64,000 bases of DNA from Massilia sp. WG5. Its GTDB lineage: Bacteria; Pseudomonadota; Gammaproteobacteria; Burkholderiales; Burkholderiaceae_D. The DNA is taken from positions 4,278,001 to 4,342,000 of the forward strand of contig NZ_CP012640.2 in NCBI RefSeq assembly GCF_001412595.2. Reading direction: 5' to 3'. The notes under the pieces are model-generated. The model was not told the origin of the DNA. It saw only the letters and a list, made by a program, of their open reading frames with translations, and made no database searches. Shown in pieces: positions 1 to 12,339 of the stretch; position 1 is the stretch's first letter, and each line of letters begins with the position of its first letter. The translations under genes were made by a program, and so were the position numbers.

Positions 1-199
1 CCGACAGCTTGAACTCCGCACTATACGAGCTGTGCTTCTTCTTGAGTCCGTCCTTGCCATGCACACGATACAAGCTGACCCAGTGCTCTACAGATGAACG
101 TTGACAACCGTACTTCCTCGCTAAGGTCTTGCTGCCCCTTCGCTTGACCAAGTATTCCTGGACAATCTTGAGCTTGAACCGCTCATCGTACTTCGTCAT
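1..199 (-). CDS. IS3-family transposase OrfA, N-terminal part
   Basis: Sixty-six codons are visible, starting MTKYDERFKLKIVQEYL and continuing through a helix-turn-helix of the type LARKYGCQRSSVEHWV. This is the N-terminal DNA-binding helix-turn-helix found in OrfA (InsJ-like) of IS150-group IS3 elements, which binds the IS ends. OrfA is normally followed by OrfB carrying the DDE domain, here beyond the window edge. The ATG at 199 follows the T-run of the terminal hairpin directly and has no good Shine-Dalgarno, consistent with the low expression usual for IS genes. It is partial at its 3' end because of the window edge. The gene sits tail-to-head behind metH, on the same strand. Confidence 0.72.
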   Translation of the reverse strand, partial: MTKYDERFKLKIVQEYLVKRRGSKTLARKYGCQRSSVEHWVSLYRVHGKDGLKKKHSSYSAEFKLS

Positions 200-200
200 G

Positions 201-235
201 AAAAAACCCCAAAAGTTGGTGTCCAACTTTTGGGG
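201..235 (-). terminator. Terminator hairpin at the IS end, downstream of metH
   Basis: On the minus strand a perfect 13-bp stem (CCCCAAAAGTTGG / CCAACTTTTGGGG) with a 3-nt loop is followed by six Ts at 206-201. It lies 29 bp past the metH stop and just upstream of the transposase ATG, inside the IS terminus. It can end metH transcription and shield the transposase from read-through. Confidence 0.7.
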
Positions 236-263
236 TTCAGTTCAGTGCGGCCCGTCTTTCACA

Positions 264-4034
<3,771 letters not shown>

Positions 4035-4354
4035 CGTTGGTCTTTCCAGGGCAGATCTACAGAGGCGGGTCTGAAATTATACCTTCACTAGCAGAGTTAG
4101 TCCCGATGTCAAGCGGCAGCGCACAAAACGGGGCCGAACACGGCCTCGAATCGCCCCGGTGTAAAGACGTATGTAACGTTATGTATCAAAAGCCGCATTG
4201 TTACAGTGCGATACAAAACGAGCGGTATTAGCAATTTCCCCGATACATACAGAGACGACAATTAATTCCATGGGGCCGCCGCTGGCGCGGCCCTCGTCCA
4301 AATCGAACGGAATGTGCGGACCCGTCGTCCGCCGCCTCAATGGGAAGAATTGCA
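4035..4354. other. Intergenic region between divergent metH and the BrnA-like gene
   Basis: About 320 bp hold both promoters. Towards metH a TATAAT hexamer (minus strand) lies at 4076-4081. Towards the antitoxin there is a cluster of repeated half-sites: TGTAAC at 4172-4177 facing GTTACA at 4200-4205, and TGTATC at 4182-4187 with GATACA at 4210-4215 and 4242-4247. A GC-rich hairpin lies around 4268-4300. No ORF or RNA family was recognised; the metH leader is too short for a cobalamin riboswitch. Confidence 0.5.
4076..4081 (-). promoter_or_regulatory. Probable metH -10 box
   Basis: TATAAT on the minus strand, 42 bp before the metH ATG. A TTGACA hexamer exists at 4107-4112 but its 25-bp spacing is too long for a normal sigma-70 pair, so the -35 is unclear. 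Confidence 0.4.
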
Positions 4355-4585
4355 ATGAACAAAGAATACGTGCCTGAGTGGGACCAGCCGGCAACCCGCA
4401 CTGAAGAAAGCACTGTGAACAAGAACGCCGTCAGCGGCGTGAAGCAGATCGTGACGATCCGCCTGGACGTCGACATGCTGGAGTGGTTCAAATCGGCAGG
4501 CCCGGGCTACCAGACCCGCATCAACCAGGTCCTGCGCGAGTACATGGAAGCCAATCGCGTGCGTGCTCAAGGCGAGCAGCACTAA
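4355..4585 (+). CDS. BrnA-family antitoxin-like protein, no toxin partner
   Basis: A 76-aa protein whose C-terminal half (VTIRLDVDMLEWFKSAGPGY followed by QTRINQVLREYM) is the ribbon-helix-helix pattern of the BrnA antitoxin family (DUF4415/COG3514). Family members dimerise, bind DNA and neutralise the RNase BrnT encoded just upstream in brnTA operons. No BrnT gene is present on either side: upstream is an intergenic region and metH, downstream a terminator and fmt. The start at 4355 is chosen because GGAAGA at 4343-4348 sits at good spacing; an in-frame ATG at 4340 has none. It may act as a stand-alone repressor or be a remnant. Repeated TGTATC/GATACA sites upstream are possible operators. 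Confidence 0.72.
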   Translation: MNKEYVPEWDQPATRTEESTVNKNAVSGVKQIVTIRLDVDMLEWFKSAGPGYQTRINQVLREYMEANRVRAQGEQH

Positions 4586-4589
4586 AGCG

Positions 4590-4614
4590 AAAAAAAAGGG
4601 GGCAGGCGCCCCCT
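4590..4614. terminator. Bidirectional terminator between the BrnA-like gene and fmt
   Basis: Stem GGGGGC (4598-4603) with GCCCCC (4608-4613), loop AGGC. Eight As at 4590-4597 form a T-run on the minus strand, so it serves fmt best; it also lies 5 bp past the plus-strand gene. Confidence 0.75.
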
Positions 4615-4633
4615 TCGTTGTTTACGCGGCCTG

Positions 4634-5581
4634 TTATTCGAAGGACACGCCGTCGAACGAAAATCCCTTCAGGAATTCTCCCGCCGCCAGGCGCTTGCCG
4701 CCCGGTTTCTGCAGTTCCGTCAGGCGCAACGCGCCTTCCCCGCACGCCACCACGATACCCTGGGCATCGGCCGACAGGACCTGGCCCGGCTGTCCCTTGC
4801 CGTCGATCGCCTGCGCATTCCAGATCTTGATGGTGACGCCGCCGGCCTGGGCATGGGCGCCCGGGAAGGGATTGAAGGCCCGCACCTTGCGCGCCAGCGC
4901 CAGGGCGGGGGCGCCCAGGTCCAGCTTCGCCTCTTCCTTGCTGATCTTGGCGGCGTAGGTCACGCCTTCTTCCGGCTGGGGCACGGCGTCCAGCCCGCCC
5001 GCCGCCATCCTGTTCAGGGCCTCGACGATCATGCGGCCGCCCAGCGCGGCCAGCTTGTCGTGCAGGGTGCCGGTGGTGTCGCTGTCCAGGATGGGCAGGC
5101 GTTCCATCGACAGCATCGGGCCGGTGTCCAGGCCTTCTTCCATTTCCATGATGGTGACGCCGGTTTCAGGATCGCCGGACTCGATCGCACGGTGGATCGG
5201 CGCCGCCCCGCGCCAGCGCGGCAGCAGCGAGCCGTGGATATTGATGCAGGGCTTGATGTCGAGGGTGGCGCGCGGCAGGATCAGGCCATACGCCGCGACC
5301 ACCATCACATCGTACTCCGTCGCCAGCAGGCGCGCGTGGGCGGCCTGGGCTTCTTCCGCACGCTGCGGGTCCCTGCTATCCATGCGTAATGAGAGCGGCT
5401 GCAGCACCTCGATGCCGTGGGCAAGCGCGACCTGCTTGACCGCGGACGCCTGCAGTTGCATGCCGCGCCCGGCCGGGCGGTCCGGCTGGGTCAGCACCAG
5501 GGGAATCTCGAAGCCGGCCTCGATCAGGGCGCGCAGGGCCACGGCGGCGAACTCGGGCGTGCCCGCGAAAACGACTTTCAT
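4634..5581 (-). CDS. fmt: Methionyl-tRNA formyltransferase
   Basis: Formylates Met-tRNA(fMet) using 10-formyltetrahydrofolate to make initiator tRNA. The 315-aa product begins [13 protein letters not shown] and carries the folate-transformylase core: the catalytic Asn-His region [17 protein letters not shown] and the DTGPML segment, then the C-terminal tRNA-binding domain. The length is normal for Fmt. An upstream in-frame ATG at 5593 (adding MAAR) overlaps the def stop as TGATG and could be the true, coupled start; I chose 5581 because the family normally begins at the MKVVFAGTP position. It forms an operon with def upstream, the enzyme that later removes the formyl group. Confidence 0.95.
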   Translation of the reverse strand: MKVVFAGTPEFAAVALRALIEAGFEIPLVLTQPDRPAGRGMQLQASAVKQVALAHGIEVLQPLSLRMDSRDPQRAEEAQAAHARLLATEYDVMVVAAYGLILPRATLDIKPCINIHGSLLPRWRGAAPIHRAIESGDPETGVTIMEMEEGLDTGPMLSMERLPILDSDTTGTLHDKLAALGGRMIVEALNRMAAGGLDAVPQPEEGVTYAAKISKEEAKLDLGAPALALARKVRAFNPFPGAHAQAGGVTIKIWNAQAIDGKGQPGQVLSADAQGIVVACGEGALRLTELQKPGGKRLAAGEFLKGFSFDGVSFE

Positions 5582-5592
5582 GCGCGCCGCCA

Positions 5593-6129
5593 TCAACGAT
5601 GGCCGGCGGCCCTGGGCCCGCTGTTCTGCTGGGCGCGCTCTTCCTTCATCAGCTTGGTCTTGATACGGTTGCGCTTGAGCGGCGACAGGTATTCGACGAA
5701 GACCTTGCCCATCAGGTGGTCCATCTCGTGCTGGATGCAGACTGCCAGCAGGCCGTCGCATTCCATCTCGAAAGGCTTGTTGTACTGGTCGACCGCCTTG
5801 ACCTTGACGCGCGCCGGGCGCTCGACGCCGTCGTAGATGCCGGGCACCGACAGGCAACCTTCGTCGTACACCTGCTTTTCCGGGCTCGACCAGGTGATTT
5901 CCGGATTGACGAAGACGATCAGCTGGTCGTGGGTCTCGGTCACGTCGATCACGACCACGCGCTCGTGCACGTCGACCTGGGTCGCGGCCAGGCCCACGCC
6001 CGGGGCCTCGTACATGGTCTCGGCCATGTCCGCGACCAGTTTATGCAGGCGCTCGTCGAATTCGGTGACCGGTTTGGCCACCTTGTGCAGGCGCGGGTCG
6101 GGATAGCGGAGGATGTTCAGTAATGCCAT
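5593..6129 (-). CDS. def: Peptide deformylase
   Basis: Removes the N-formyl group from nascent proteins. The 178-aa product has all three deformylase motifs: GVGLAATQ (44-51), EGCLS (90-94, metal ligand Cys92) and HEMDH (134-138, metal ligands His134 and His138, catalytic Glu135). Length and order match the family. The stop overlaps the alternative fmt start (TGATG), indicating a def-fmt operon with translational coupling. It is divergent from the LysM gene across a 240-bp intergenic region. Confidence 0.97.
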   Translation of the reverse strand: MALLNILRYPDPRLHKVAKPVTEFDERLHKLVADMAETMYEAPGVGLAATQVDVHERVVVIDVTETHDQLIVFVNPEITWSSPEKQVYDEGCLSVPGIYDGVERPARVKVKAVDQYNKPFEMECDGLLAVCIQHEMDHLMGKVFVEYLSPLKRNRIKTKLMKEERAQQNSGPRAAGHR

Positions 6130-6369
6130 GGCGGTCGTATCGATTCAGTCAGTGATGCGTAGATGGGGTGTCCGTCGTGCAGGTTCAAGCCGGCGAAATT
6201 GTTTCCGCACAGACATAAAAGCAACACGCCGCGCCGGTGGCTGGCTGCGCTTGTCTTGCTAGTTCATGGATTTGTGGCAGAATTTGATTCAGTTCGGCAA
6301 CCCTTTTGGATCCGCGGTGCGGTCAGGGAGTCGTCTGCTGTTTTTTATGCCGCACGTTACGGACTCTTA

Positions 6370-7512
6370 ATGAAAAATTTTAGCACAGGCGTCGGCCGAC
6401 CGCTCGCCGCCCACACCGCAGCTTCAGCCCTGGCTGCCGCCCTGCTGGCGCTGGCCGCCAGCCCGGCCCAGGCCGCTCCCGCTGCCGCCGGGCCGCACTG
6501 CAGCTTCCGGCCCAATGCGCCCGACCAGCACCTCGTGGTCAAGCGCGATACCCTGTGGGACATTTCCGGCGCCTTCCTCGAGCACCCCTGGTGCTGGCCC
6601 GAGGTCTGGGGCATGAACCGCGAGGAGATCCGCAATCCGCACTGGATCTATCCGGGCCAGATCATCTATTTCGACCGCGCCCATGGCCGCCTGACGCTGC
6701 GCAAGCCGGGTTCCGGCGATGGCGACGCCGGCCTGCCGCCGGTCACGAGACTGTCGCCGCAGATCCGCACCGAGGAGCTGGAGCGCGACGCGATCTACTC
6801 GATCCCGTCGAGCGAGATCGAGCCCTTCCTGACCCAGCCGCTGGTGGTCGAGCCGCACGCGCTGGACGCCGCGCCGCGCATCGCCGCCACGCCGGAAACC
6901 CGGGTCTACCTGGCCGAAGGCGACCGCATCTACGTGCGCGGGCCGCTGAACGGCGCCGCGAATTTCCAGGTCTTCCGTCCGGGCAAGGCGCTGGTCGATC
7001 CCGACACCGGCAAGGTCGTCGCCCACGAAGCCGCCTATGTCGGCACCGCGAAACTGGTGCGCGAAGCAGGGCCGGGCGTGGACGTGCACACCTTCGCGGT
7101 CACCAGCTCGGTCCAGGAAATGGGCGTCGGCGACCGCCTGTTGCCGACTCCGCCGATGCCGGCGCGGAACTACGTGCCGCATGCGCCGGCCACGCCGGTC
7201 GCGGGCCGCATCATGGCCATGGCCACCGAATCGAATTACGCATCCCAGCATCAGGTCGTGACTGTCAACCGGGGCGCGCTTGACGGACTCGATGTCGGCT
7301 CCGTCCTGCAGCTCTATCATCTCGGGAAGACGATCCAGGACCCGGGCGGCAGCAAAGGCTTCCTCGGCTTCGGCGCGTCGACCATGCGGATGCCGGACGA
7401 GCAGTATGGCGAACTGTTCATTTTCCGGGTGTTCGGCCATGTCTCGTATGGACTGGTCATGCAAGTGACGTTGCCGGTGCAGATCGGCGACGTGGCGAAA
7501 TCACCGGAGTAA
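6370..7512 (+). CDS. Exported LysM-domain protein
   Basis: A 380-aa protein with a Sec-type signal peptide (hydrophobic Ala/Leu stretch, cleavage near ASPAQA-AP at about residue 37). A LysM domain follows at roughly 60-110, with VKRDTLWDIS and HWIYPGQIIYF as its ends. LysM modules bind peptidoglycan, so it is probably a periplasmic or envelope protein. The remaining ~270 residues match no domain I recognise. I chose the ATG at 6370 because it gives a proper signal peptide; the frame is open further upstream from 6163 but that extension is unlike a signal sequence. A LysM protein in this place, between def/fmt and dprA, is typical of Oxalobacteraceae and Burkholderiaceae. dprA starts 7 bp after its stop, so the two are probably co-transcribed. 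Confidence 0.9.
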   Translation: MKNFSTGVGRPLAAHTAASALAAALLALAASPAQAAPAAAGPHCSFRPNAPDQHLVVKRDTLWDISGAFLEHPWCWPEVWGMNREEIRNPHWIYPGQIIYFDRAHGRLTLRKPGSGDGDAGLPPVTRLSPQIRTEELERDAIYSIPSSEIEPFLTQPLVVEPHALDAAPRIAATPETRVYLAEGDRIYVRGPLNGAANFQVFRPGKALVDPDTGKVVAHEAAYVGTAKLVREAGPGVDVHTFAVTSSVQEMGVGDRLLPTPPMPARNYVPHAPATPVAGRIMAMATESNYASQHQVVTVNRGALDGLDVGSVLQLYHLGKTIQDPGGSKGFLGFGASTMRMPDEQYGELFIFRVFGHVSYGLVMQVTLPVQIGDVAKSPE

Positions 7513-7519
7513 TCCCGCC

Positions 7520-8698
7520 GTGCAGGACACGGACTTTCAACAAGCTAAAGCGGCCGCTGCAGTCAATCCAGCGGCCGCTGCGTTTTTGGACGACGCCCGG
7601 CTGGCGGCCTGGCTGCGCCTGGAGCGCGCCGCCGGCATCGGGCCGCGCACCGGTCTCAAGCTGCTGGACGCCTTTGGCGGCATCGAGGGCATCTTTGCGG
7701 CGGGCGCAGAACAGCTCGCCGCCCACCTCGGTCCGGCCCAGGCGCGGGCCTTGCGCGCGCCGCCGTCGGGCGAGCTGGCGCGGCTGCTCGACGCCACGCT
7801 GCGCTGGCGCGAACGGCCCGGCCACCACGTGCTGGCGCTGGGCGAACCCGGCTATCCTGAATTGCTGGCGCATATCCCCGATCCGCCGCTGCTGCTCTAT
7901 ATAAAAGGGCATGTGGAATTGCTGGCCTCGCCCATGCTGGCGATGGTCGGCAGCCGCAACGCCAGCGTCCAGGGCAAGGCGAATGCGGCGGCCTTCGCGG
8001 AAAGCCTGTCCGGCGCCGGCCTGTGCATCGTGTCCGGCCTGGCCCTGGGCATCGATGCCGCCGCCCACGCGGGCGCCCTGAAAGGCATCGGTTCGACCGT
8101 CGCCGTGGTTGGCACCGGCCCGGATCTGGTCTATCCGGCCCGCAACCGCAGCCTGTGCGAGCGCATCGGCATCGAGGGCTGCATCGTCAGCGAGTACCCG
8201 CTCGGGACGCCGCCGCTGCCCGGCAATTTTCCGAAGCGCAACCGGATCATCAGCGGACTGGCGGCCGGGGTGCTGGTGGTCGAGGCGGCGGCCCAGTCCG
8301 GCTCGCTGATCACGGCGCGCCAGGCGGCCGAGCAGGGCAGGGAGGTGTTCGCGATTCCCGGTTCGATCCATGCTTCGCTGGCCAAGGGCTGCCACCTCCT
8401 GATCCGCGAGGGCGCGAAACTGGTCGACACGGCGGCCGATGTGCTCGAAGCGATGGCGATGTCGCCGCTGGCGCGCGGCGCTGCCGCGCACAGCCCGGCA
8501 TCCGCGCCGGCCGCAGCCATTCCCGACGGCGCCGCCGGCCTGCTGGATGCGCTCGGCCACGACCCGGTCGAGCCTGATATCCTGCTGGCATCGCTGGGCC
8601 TGAGCCCCGCCTTGTTGAGCAGCCAATTGCTTGCGCTCGAGCTCGCCGGATTGCTCGAACGCAGGCCCGGTGGCAGGGTGCAAAGAGTGGTGAAGTGA
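7520..8698 (+). CDS. dprA: DNA-processing protein DprA (DNA recombination mediator)
   Basis: Loads RecA on incoming single-stranded DNA during natural transformation. The 392-aa product has an N-terminal SAM-like region (~25-85), a Rossmann-fold DprA core with MVGSRNAS and GLALGIDAAAHAGAL (~140-200) and the PKRNRIISGLA segment, and a C-terminal winged-helix-like domain (~320-390). The start is GTG at 7520, 7 bp after the LysM gene. Codons 10-22 lie in two copies of AGCGGCCGCT that form a terminator-like stem (see 7549-7587), giving an alanine-rich N-terminus. smg follows, a common betaproteobacterial order. Confidence 0.94.
   Translation: MQDTDFQQAKAAAAVNPAAAAFLDDARLAAWLRLERAAGIGPRTGLKLLDAFGGIEGIFAAGAEQLAAHLGPAQARALRAPPSGELARLLDATLRWRERPGHHVLALGEPGYPELLAHIPDPPLLLYIKGHVELLASPMLAMVGSRNASVQGKANAAAFAESLSGAGLCIVSGLALGIDAAAHAGALKGIGSTVAVVGTGPDLVYPARNRSLCERIGIEGCIVSEYPLGTPPLPGNFPKRNRIISGLAAGVLVVEAAAQSGSLITARQAAEQGREVFAIPGSIHASLAKGCHLLIREGAKLVDTAADVLEAMAMSPLARGAAAHSPASAPAAAIPDGAAGLLDALGHDPVEPDILLASLGLSPALLSSQLLALELAGLLERRPGGRVQRVVK
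7549..7587 (+). terminator. Terminator-like stem inside the start of dprA
   Basis: AGCGGCCGCT at 7549-7558 and 7570-7579, loop GCAGTCAATCC, then a GC and TTTTT at 7583-7587. It has the shape of an intrinsic terminator yet lies within dprA codons 10-22. It may end most LysM transcripts and limit dprA expression. Each arm is also palindromic alone, so other folds compete. Confidence 0.5.
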
Positions 8699-8766
8699 GT
8701 AGAGAAGCGAATAAGGCCGATAAACAACGGTGATGTTTCTGGACGGCAGTGGACCTTGTGACGCAC

Positions 8767-8796
8767 TTGTGCCGGGGCGAACTTAGCTGCTACAGT
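8767..8796 (+). promoter_or_regulatory. Probable smg promoter
   Basis: TTGTGC (8767-8772), 18-bp spacer, TACAGT (8791-8796). The ATG of smg lies only 9 bp after the -10 box, so the transcript would be leaderless or nearly so. Confidence 0.45.
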
Positions 8797-8805
8797 AGCG
8801 TCACC

Positions 8806-9270
8806 ATGTTCGACATTCTAGTCTATCTCTACGAGACGTATTACCGTCCCGATGCCTGCCCGGAGCCGGCTGCTTTGGCGCGCAAGCTGTCCGCCGTCGG
8901 TTTCGACGATGTCGAAATTACCGAAGCGCTGGACTGGCTGAACGGCCTGACCGAAATGGCTGGCACTACCAATCCTGCCCTTGAATCCAGTGGCACCCGT
9001 TTTTATATTGCGCAGGAAACCGACACCCTCGGCAGCGCCGCCGTCGGCTTCATCCAGTTCCTCGAACTGGCTGGCCTGCTCACCGCCTCGCAGCGCGAGA
9101 TCGTCATCGAACGCGCGCTGGCGCTGGACGAATCGCCGGTCACGCTGGGCAAACTGAAGATCATCGTCCTGATGCTGCTGTGGAGCCAGGGCAAGGAGCC
9201 GGACGCACTGATGTTCGACGACCTGTTCGGGGCCGACGACGAGGACGCCGAACCGCGACTTCTGCACTAG
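8806..9270 (+). CDS. smg: Smg family protein (DUF494)
   Basis: A 154-aa acidic protein starting [14 protein letters not shown], the hallmark of the Smg/DUF494 family; length matches the family (~155-160 aa). Its biochemical role is not established. It is found between dprA and topB in many beta- and gammaproteobacteria, which is exactly the arrangement here. I chose the ATG at 8806 for the family-typical start; an in-frame upstream extension to 8749 would run through the likely promoter. A strong terminator follows at 9291-9317, separating it from topB. Confidence 0.92.
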   Translation: MFDILVYLYETYYRPDACPEPAALARKLSAVGFDDVEITEALDWLNGLTEMAGTTNPALESSGTRFYIAQETDTLGSAAVGFIQFLELAGLLTASQREIVIERALALDESPVTLGKLKIIVLMLLWSQGKEPDALMFDDLFGADDEDAEPRLLH

Positions 9271-9290
9271 GATTTCACAAATGTCATGAC

Positions 9291-9317
9291 AAAAACGGGG
9301 CTGCGGCCCCGTTTTTT
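9291..9317 (+). terminator. Terminator after smg
   Basis: CGGGGC (9296-9301), loop TGCG, GCCCCG (9306-9311), then six Ts. It lies 20 bp past the smg stop. Confidence 0.85.
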
Positions 9318-9535
9318 CTTGCGCTGTAGCAAGATCAAGCGTAAGTTGCCTCTGCGTACTACAGGCACAGTCTACTTGCGGAGTGCGCGGCAACCCGCTT
9401 ATCATTTGCCGCAATTCGCCAATTGTTACCAACTAGCTATCGACGGACAGGGATCCCGGGAAGGGATCGTGAGCCGTGCGGCCGCCGTCATGTATGATGC
9501 GCGAGCCGCGACTACCGAATACACAGAGAAACCAT

Positions 9536-12220
9536 ATGACCAAAGCCCTCATCATTGCCGAGAAGCCCTCCGTGGCGAACGACATCGCCAAGGCGCTCGG
9601 TGGCTTTACCAAGCACGATGAGTATTTCGAATCCGACGAATACGTCCTCTCGTCCGCGGTGGGCCACCTGCTCGAGATCGCAGTGCCCGAGGAGTACGAC
9701 GTCAAGCGCGGCAAGTGGAGCTTCACCCACCTGCCGATGATCCCGCCGTACTTCGCACTGAACCCGATCGCCAAGACCGAATCGCGCCTCAAGGTGCTGA
9801 ACAAGCTGATCAAGCGCAAGGACGTCACCACCCTGATCAACGCATGCGACGCGGGCCGCGAAGGAGAACTGATCTTCCGCCTCATCGCCCAGAACGCCAA
9901 GGCCAAGCAGTCGGTCAAGCGCCTGTGGCTGCAGTCGATGACGCCGACCGCGATCCGCGACGGCTTCGCCCACCTGCGCAGCGACGAAGAGATGCTGCCG
10001 CTGGCCGATGCCGCGCGCTGCCGTTCCGAGGCCGACTGGCTGATCGGCATCAACGGCACCCGCGCCATGACCGCCTTCAACTCGAAGGAGGGCGGCTTCT
10101 TTCTCACCACCGTGGGCCGGGTCCAGACCCCGACCCTGTCGATCGTGGTCGAGCGCGAGGAAAAGATCCGCAAGTTCGTGCCGCGCGACTACTGGGAAGT
10201 GCGCGCCGAGTTCGTCTGCGCCGCCGGCGTCTACGAAGGCCGCTGGCTGGACACGAAATTCAAGAAGGACGAGAACGATCCGGAAAAACGTCCGGAACGC
10301 CTGTGGAGCAAGGCCGCCGCCGAATCCATCGTCGTGGCCTGCCACGGCAAGCAGGGTGTGGTCACCGAGGAATCGAAGCCGACCACCTCGATGGCTCCGG
10401 CCCTGTTCGACCTGACCTCGCTGCAGCGCGAAGCCAACGGCCGCTTCGGCTTCTCGGCCAAGAACACGCTGGGCCTGGCCCAGGCGCTGTACGAAAAGCA
10501 CAAGGTGCTGACCTACCCGCGTACCGATGCGCGCGCCCTGCCGGAAGACTATATCGGCACGGTCAAGTCGACCCTCGAAGTCCTGAAGGAAAACGCGAAC
10601 TACCACCAGTTCGCCAAGCAGATCCTGGACAAGGGCTGGGTCAAGCCGAACAAGCGCATCTTCGACAACAGCAAGATCTCGGACCACTTCGCGATCATCC
10701 CGACCGGCGTGGTGCCGAAGAACCTGTCCGAGCCGGAACAGAAACTGTACGACCTGGTCACGCGCCGCTTCATGGCCGTGTTCTTCCCGGCCGCCGAGTT
10801 CCTGGTCACGACCCGCTTCACGGAAGTGTCGGGCCACCAGTTCAAGACCGAAGGCAAGGTCATGACCAACCCCGGTTGGCTGGCCGTGTACGGCAAGGAA
10901 GCCGCCAGCGGCGACGACAAGGACGGCGCGACCCTGGTGCCGGTCGCCAAGGGCGAGAAGGTGTTGGCCGACAAGGTCACGCCGAACGGCCTGGTGACGA
11001 AACCGCCCGCACGCTACAACGAAGCGACCCTGCTGTCGGCCATGGAAGGCGCGGGCAAGCTGGTCGATTCCGACGAACTGCGCGACGCCATGGCCGGCAA
11101 GGGCCTGGGCACGCCGGCCACGCGCGCCGCCATCATCGAGGGGCTGCTGACCGAGAAATACCTGCTGCGCGAAGGTCGCGACATGATCCCGACCGCGAAG
11201 GCGTTCCAGCTCATGACGCTGCTGCGCGGCCTGGGCGTGAACGAGCTGACGGCGCCGGAACTGACCGGCGAATGGGAATACAAGCTGTCGCAGATGGAAA
11301 AAGGCAACATCACGCGTGAGGAATTCATGCGCGAAATCGCCCAGATGACCCAGATCATCGTCAAGCGCGCCAAGGAATACGACAACGACACGATCCCGGG
11401 CGAGTACGCGACCCTGAAGACGCCGTGCCCGAACTGCGCCGGCGTGGTCAAGGAAAACTACCGCCGCTTCGCCTGCACCAAGTGCGATTTCTCGATGAGC
11501 AAGGTGCCGGGCGGCCGCCAGTTCGAGATCGAGGAAGTCGAGGAACTCCTGCAGAAGCGCACCATCGGCCCGCTGCAGGGCTTCCGCTCGAAGATGGGAC
11601 GTCCGTTCGCGGCCATCCTGCGCATCGTGCGCGACGAGGACATCCACAACTACAAGCTGGAGTTCGACTTCGGCCAGGACCAGGAAGAGGGCGAAGAAGG
11701 CGAAGGCGTCGACTTCACCGGCCAGACCCCGCTCGGCCCCTGCCCGAAGTGCAATGGCGGCGTCTACGAGATGGGCCTGGCCTATGTGTGCGAACACCAG
11801 GTCGCCAAACCCAAGACCTGCGACTTCCGCAGCAGCCGCATCATCCTGCAGCAGGAGATCCTGCCGGAGCAGATGGCCAAGCTGCTGAACGAAGGCAAAA
11901 CCGATCTGCTGCCGGGCTTCATCTCGCAGCGCACCCGCCGGCCATTCAAGGCCTTCCTGGTGCGCGGCAAGGACGGCAAGATCAGCTTCGAGTTCGAGGA
12001 ACGCAAGGCCAAGCCGGGCGCCAAACCCAAGGCTGGCGCCGACGAGGGCGAGGGCGGCGAAGCCGTCGCCGTGGCGGCCAAGACCACGGCGCGCAAGGCG
12101 CCGGCCAAGTCTGCGGCGAAGACGGTTGCGGCCAAGAAGCCTGCCGCCAAGGCGGCTGCGAAAAAAGCGCCGGCCAAGCGCACGGCCAGTACGGCGAAGA
12201 AGGTCACGGCCGGAGAGTAA
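9536..12220 (+). CDS. topB: DNA topoisomerase III
   Basis: Type IA topoisomerase that passes single strands and decatenates DNA, acting with RecQ-type helicases. The 894-aa product starts with the Toprim domain (MTKALIIAEKPSVA; acidic DAGREGE near 105), then the type IA core with catalytic Tyr327 in LTYPRTDARALP. After ~620 come two zinc-ribbon-like segments (CPNC...CTKC and CPKC...C). The last ~60 residues are Lys/Ala/Pro-rich with repeated AKKxAAK-type units, like histone H1 tails, which should raise DNA affinity. ATG 9536 matches the family; the frame is open to 9476 without a better start. Flanked by terminators on both sides, so it is its own transcription unit. Confidence 0.96.
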   Translation: MTKALIIAEKPSVANDIAKALGGFTKHDEYFESDEYVLSSAVGHLLEIAVPEEYDVKRGKWSFTHLPMIPPYFALNPIAKTESRLKVLNKLIKRKDVTTLINACDAGREGELIFRLIAQNAKAKQSVKRLWLQSMTPTAIRDGFAHLRSDEEMLPLADAARCRSEADWLIGINGTRAMTAFNSKEGGFFLTTVGRVQTPTLSIVVEREEKIRKFVPRDYWEVRAEFVCAAGVYEGRWLDTKFKKDENDPEKRPERLWSKAAAESIVVACHGKQGVVTEESKPTTSMAPALFDLTSLQREANGRFGFSAKNTLGLAQALYEKHKVLTYPRTDARALPEDYIGTVKSTLEVLKENANYHQFAKQILDKGWVKPNKRIFDNSKISDHFAIIPTGVVPKNLSEPEQKLYDLVTRRFMAVFFPAAEFLVTTRFTEVSGHQFKTEGKVMTNPGWLAVYGKEAASGDDKDGATLVPVAKGEKVLADKVTPNGLVTKPPARYNEATLLSAMEGAGKLVDSDELRDAMAGKGLGTPATRAAIIEGLLTEKYLLREGRDMIPTAKAFQLMTLLRGLGVNELTAPELTGEWEYKLSQMEKGNITREEFMREIAQMTQIIVKRAKEYDNDTIPGEYATLKTPCPNCAGVVKENYRRFACTKCDFSMSKVPGGRQFEIEEVEELLQKRTIGPLQGFRSKMGRPFAAILRIVRDEDIHNYKLEFDFGQDQEEGEEGEGVDFTGQTPLGPCPKCNGGVYEMGLAYVCEHQVAKPKTCDFRSSRIILQQEILPEQMAKLLNEGKTDLLPGFISQRTRRPFKAFLVRGKDGKISFEFEERKAKPGAKPKAGADEGEGGEAVAVAAKTTARKAPAKSAAKTVAAKKPAAKAAAKKAPAKRTASTAKKVTAGE

Positions 12221-12257
12221 ACCTCAGTCTGCCGGCAAGGCCGGCGTCGTTGCACAG

Positions 12258-12290
12258 AACCCAAAGCCGGATGCCGGCTTTGGGTTTTTT
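12258..12290 (+). terminator. Terminator after topB
   Basis: AACCCAAAGCCGG (12258-12270), loop ATG, CCGGCTTTGGGTT (12274-12286), then a T-run. Confidence 0.9.
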
Positions 12291-12339
12291 ATTTGTGTCT
12301 CAAAAAATTAACGAAATTGCGGCATGGCATCATAATCTG

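Larger units (their letters stand above)
1..244 (-). mobile_element. IS3-family insertion sequence, left end only (runs off the window)
   Basis: The sequence up to about 244 looks like the 5' end of an IS3-family element read on the minus strand. It has a terminus starting TGAACTGAACCCC (minus strand, 244 inward), a palindrome just inside it, and then a transposase OrfA. The outer boundary is inferred from the TG-type start and from metH ending at 264, 20 bp away. The other end and any target-site duplication lie outside the window. Complete element or fragment cannot be decided here. Confidence 0.6.

Noticed and set aside
4035..4120. Cobalamin or SAH riboswitch before metH
   Set aside because: The -10 box at 4076-4081 leaves a leader of only about 35 nt, and no B12-box or SAH-aptamer pattern was seen.
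7549..7579. Two NotI-type GCGGCCGC sites as a cloning scar
   Set aside because: They lie in frame within a dprA N-terminus with otherwise normal flanks, in a very GC-rich genome, and form a terminator-like stem; no vector sequence is seen.
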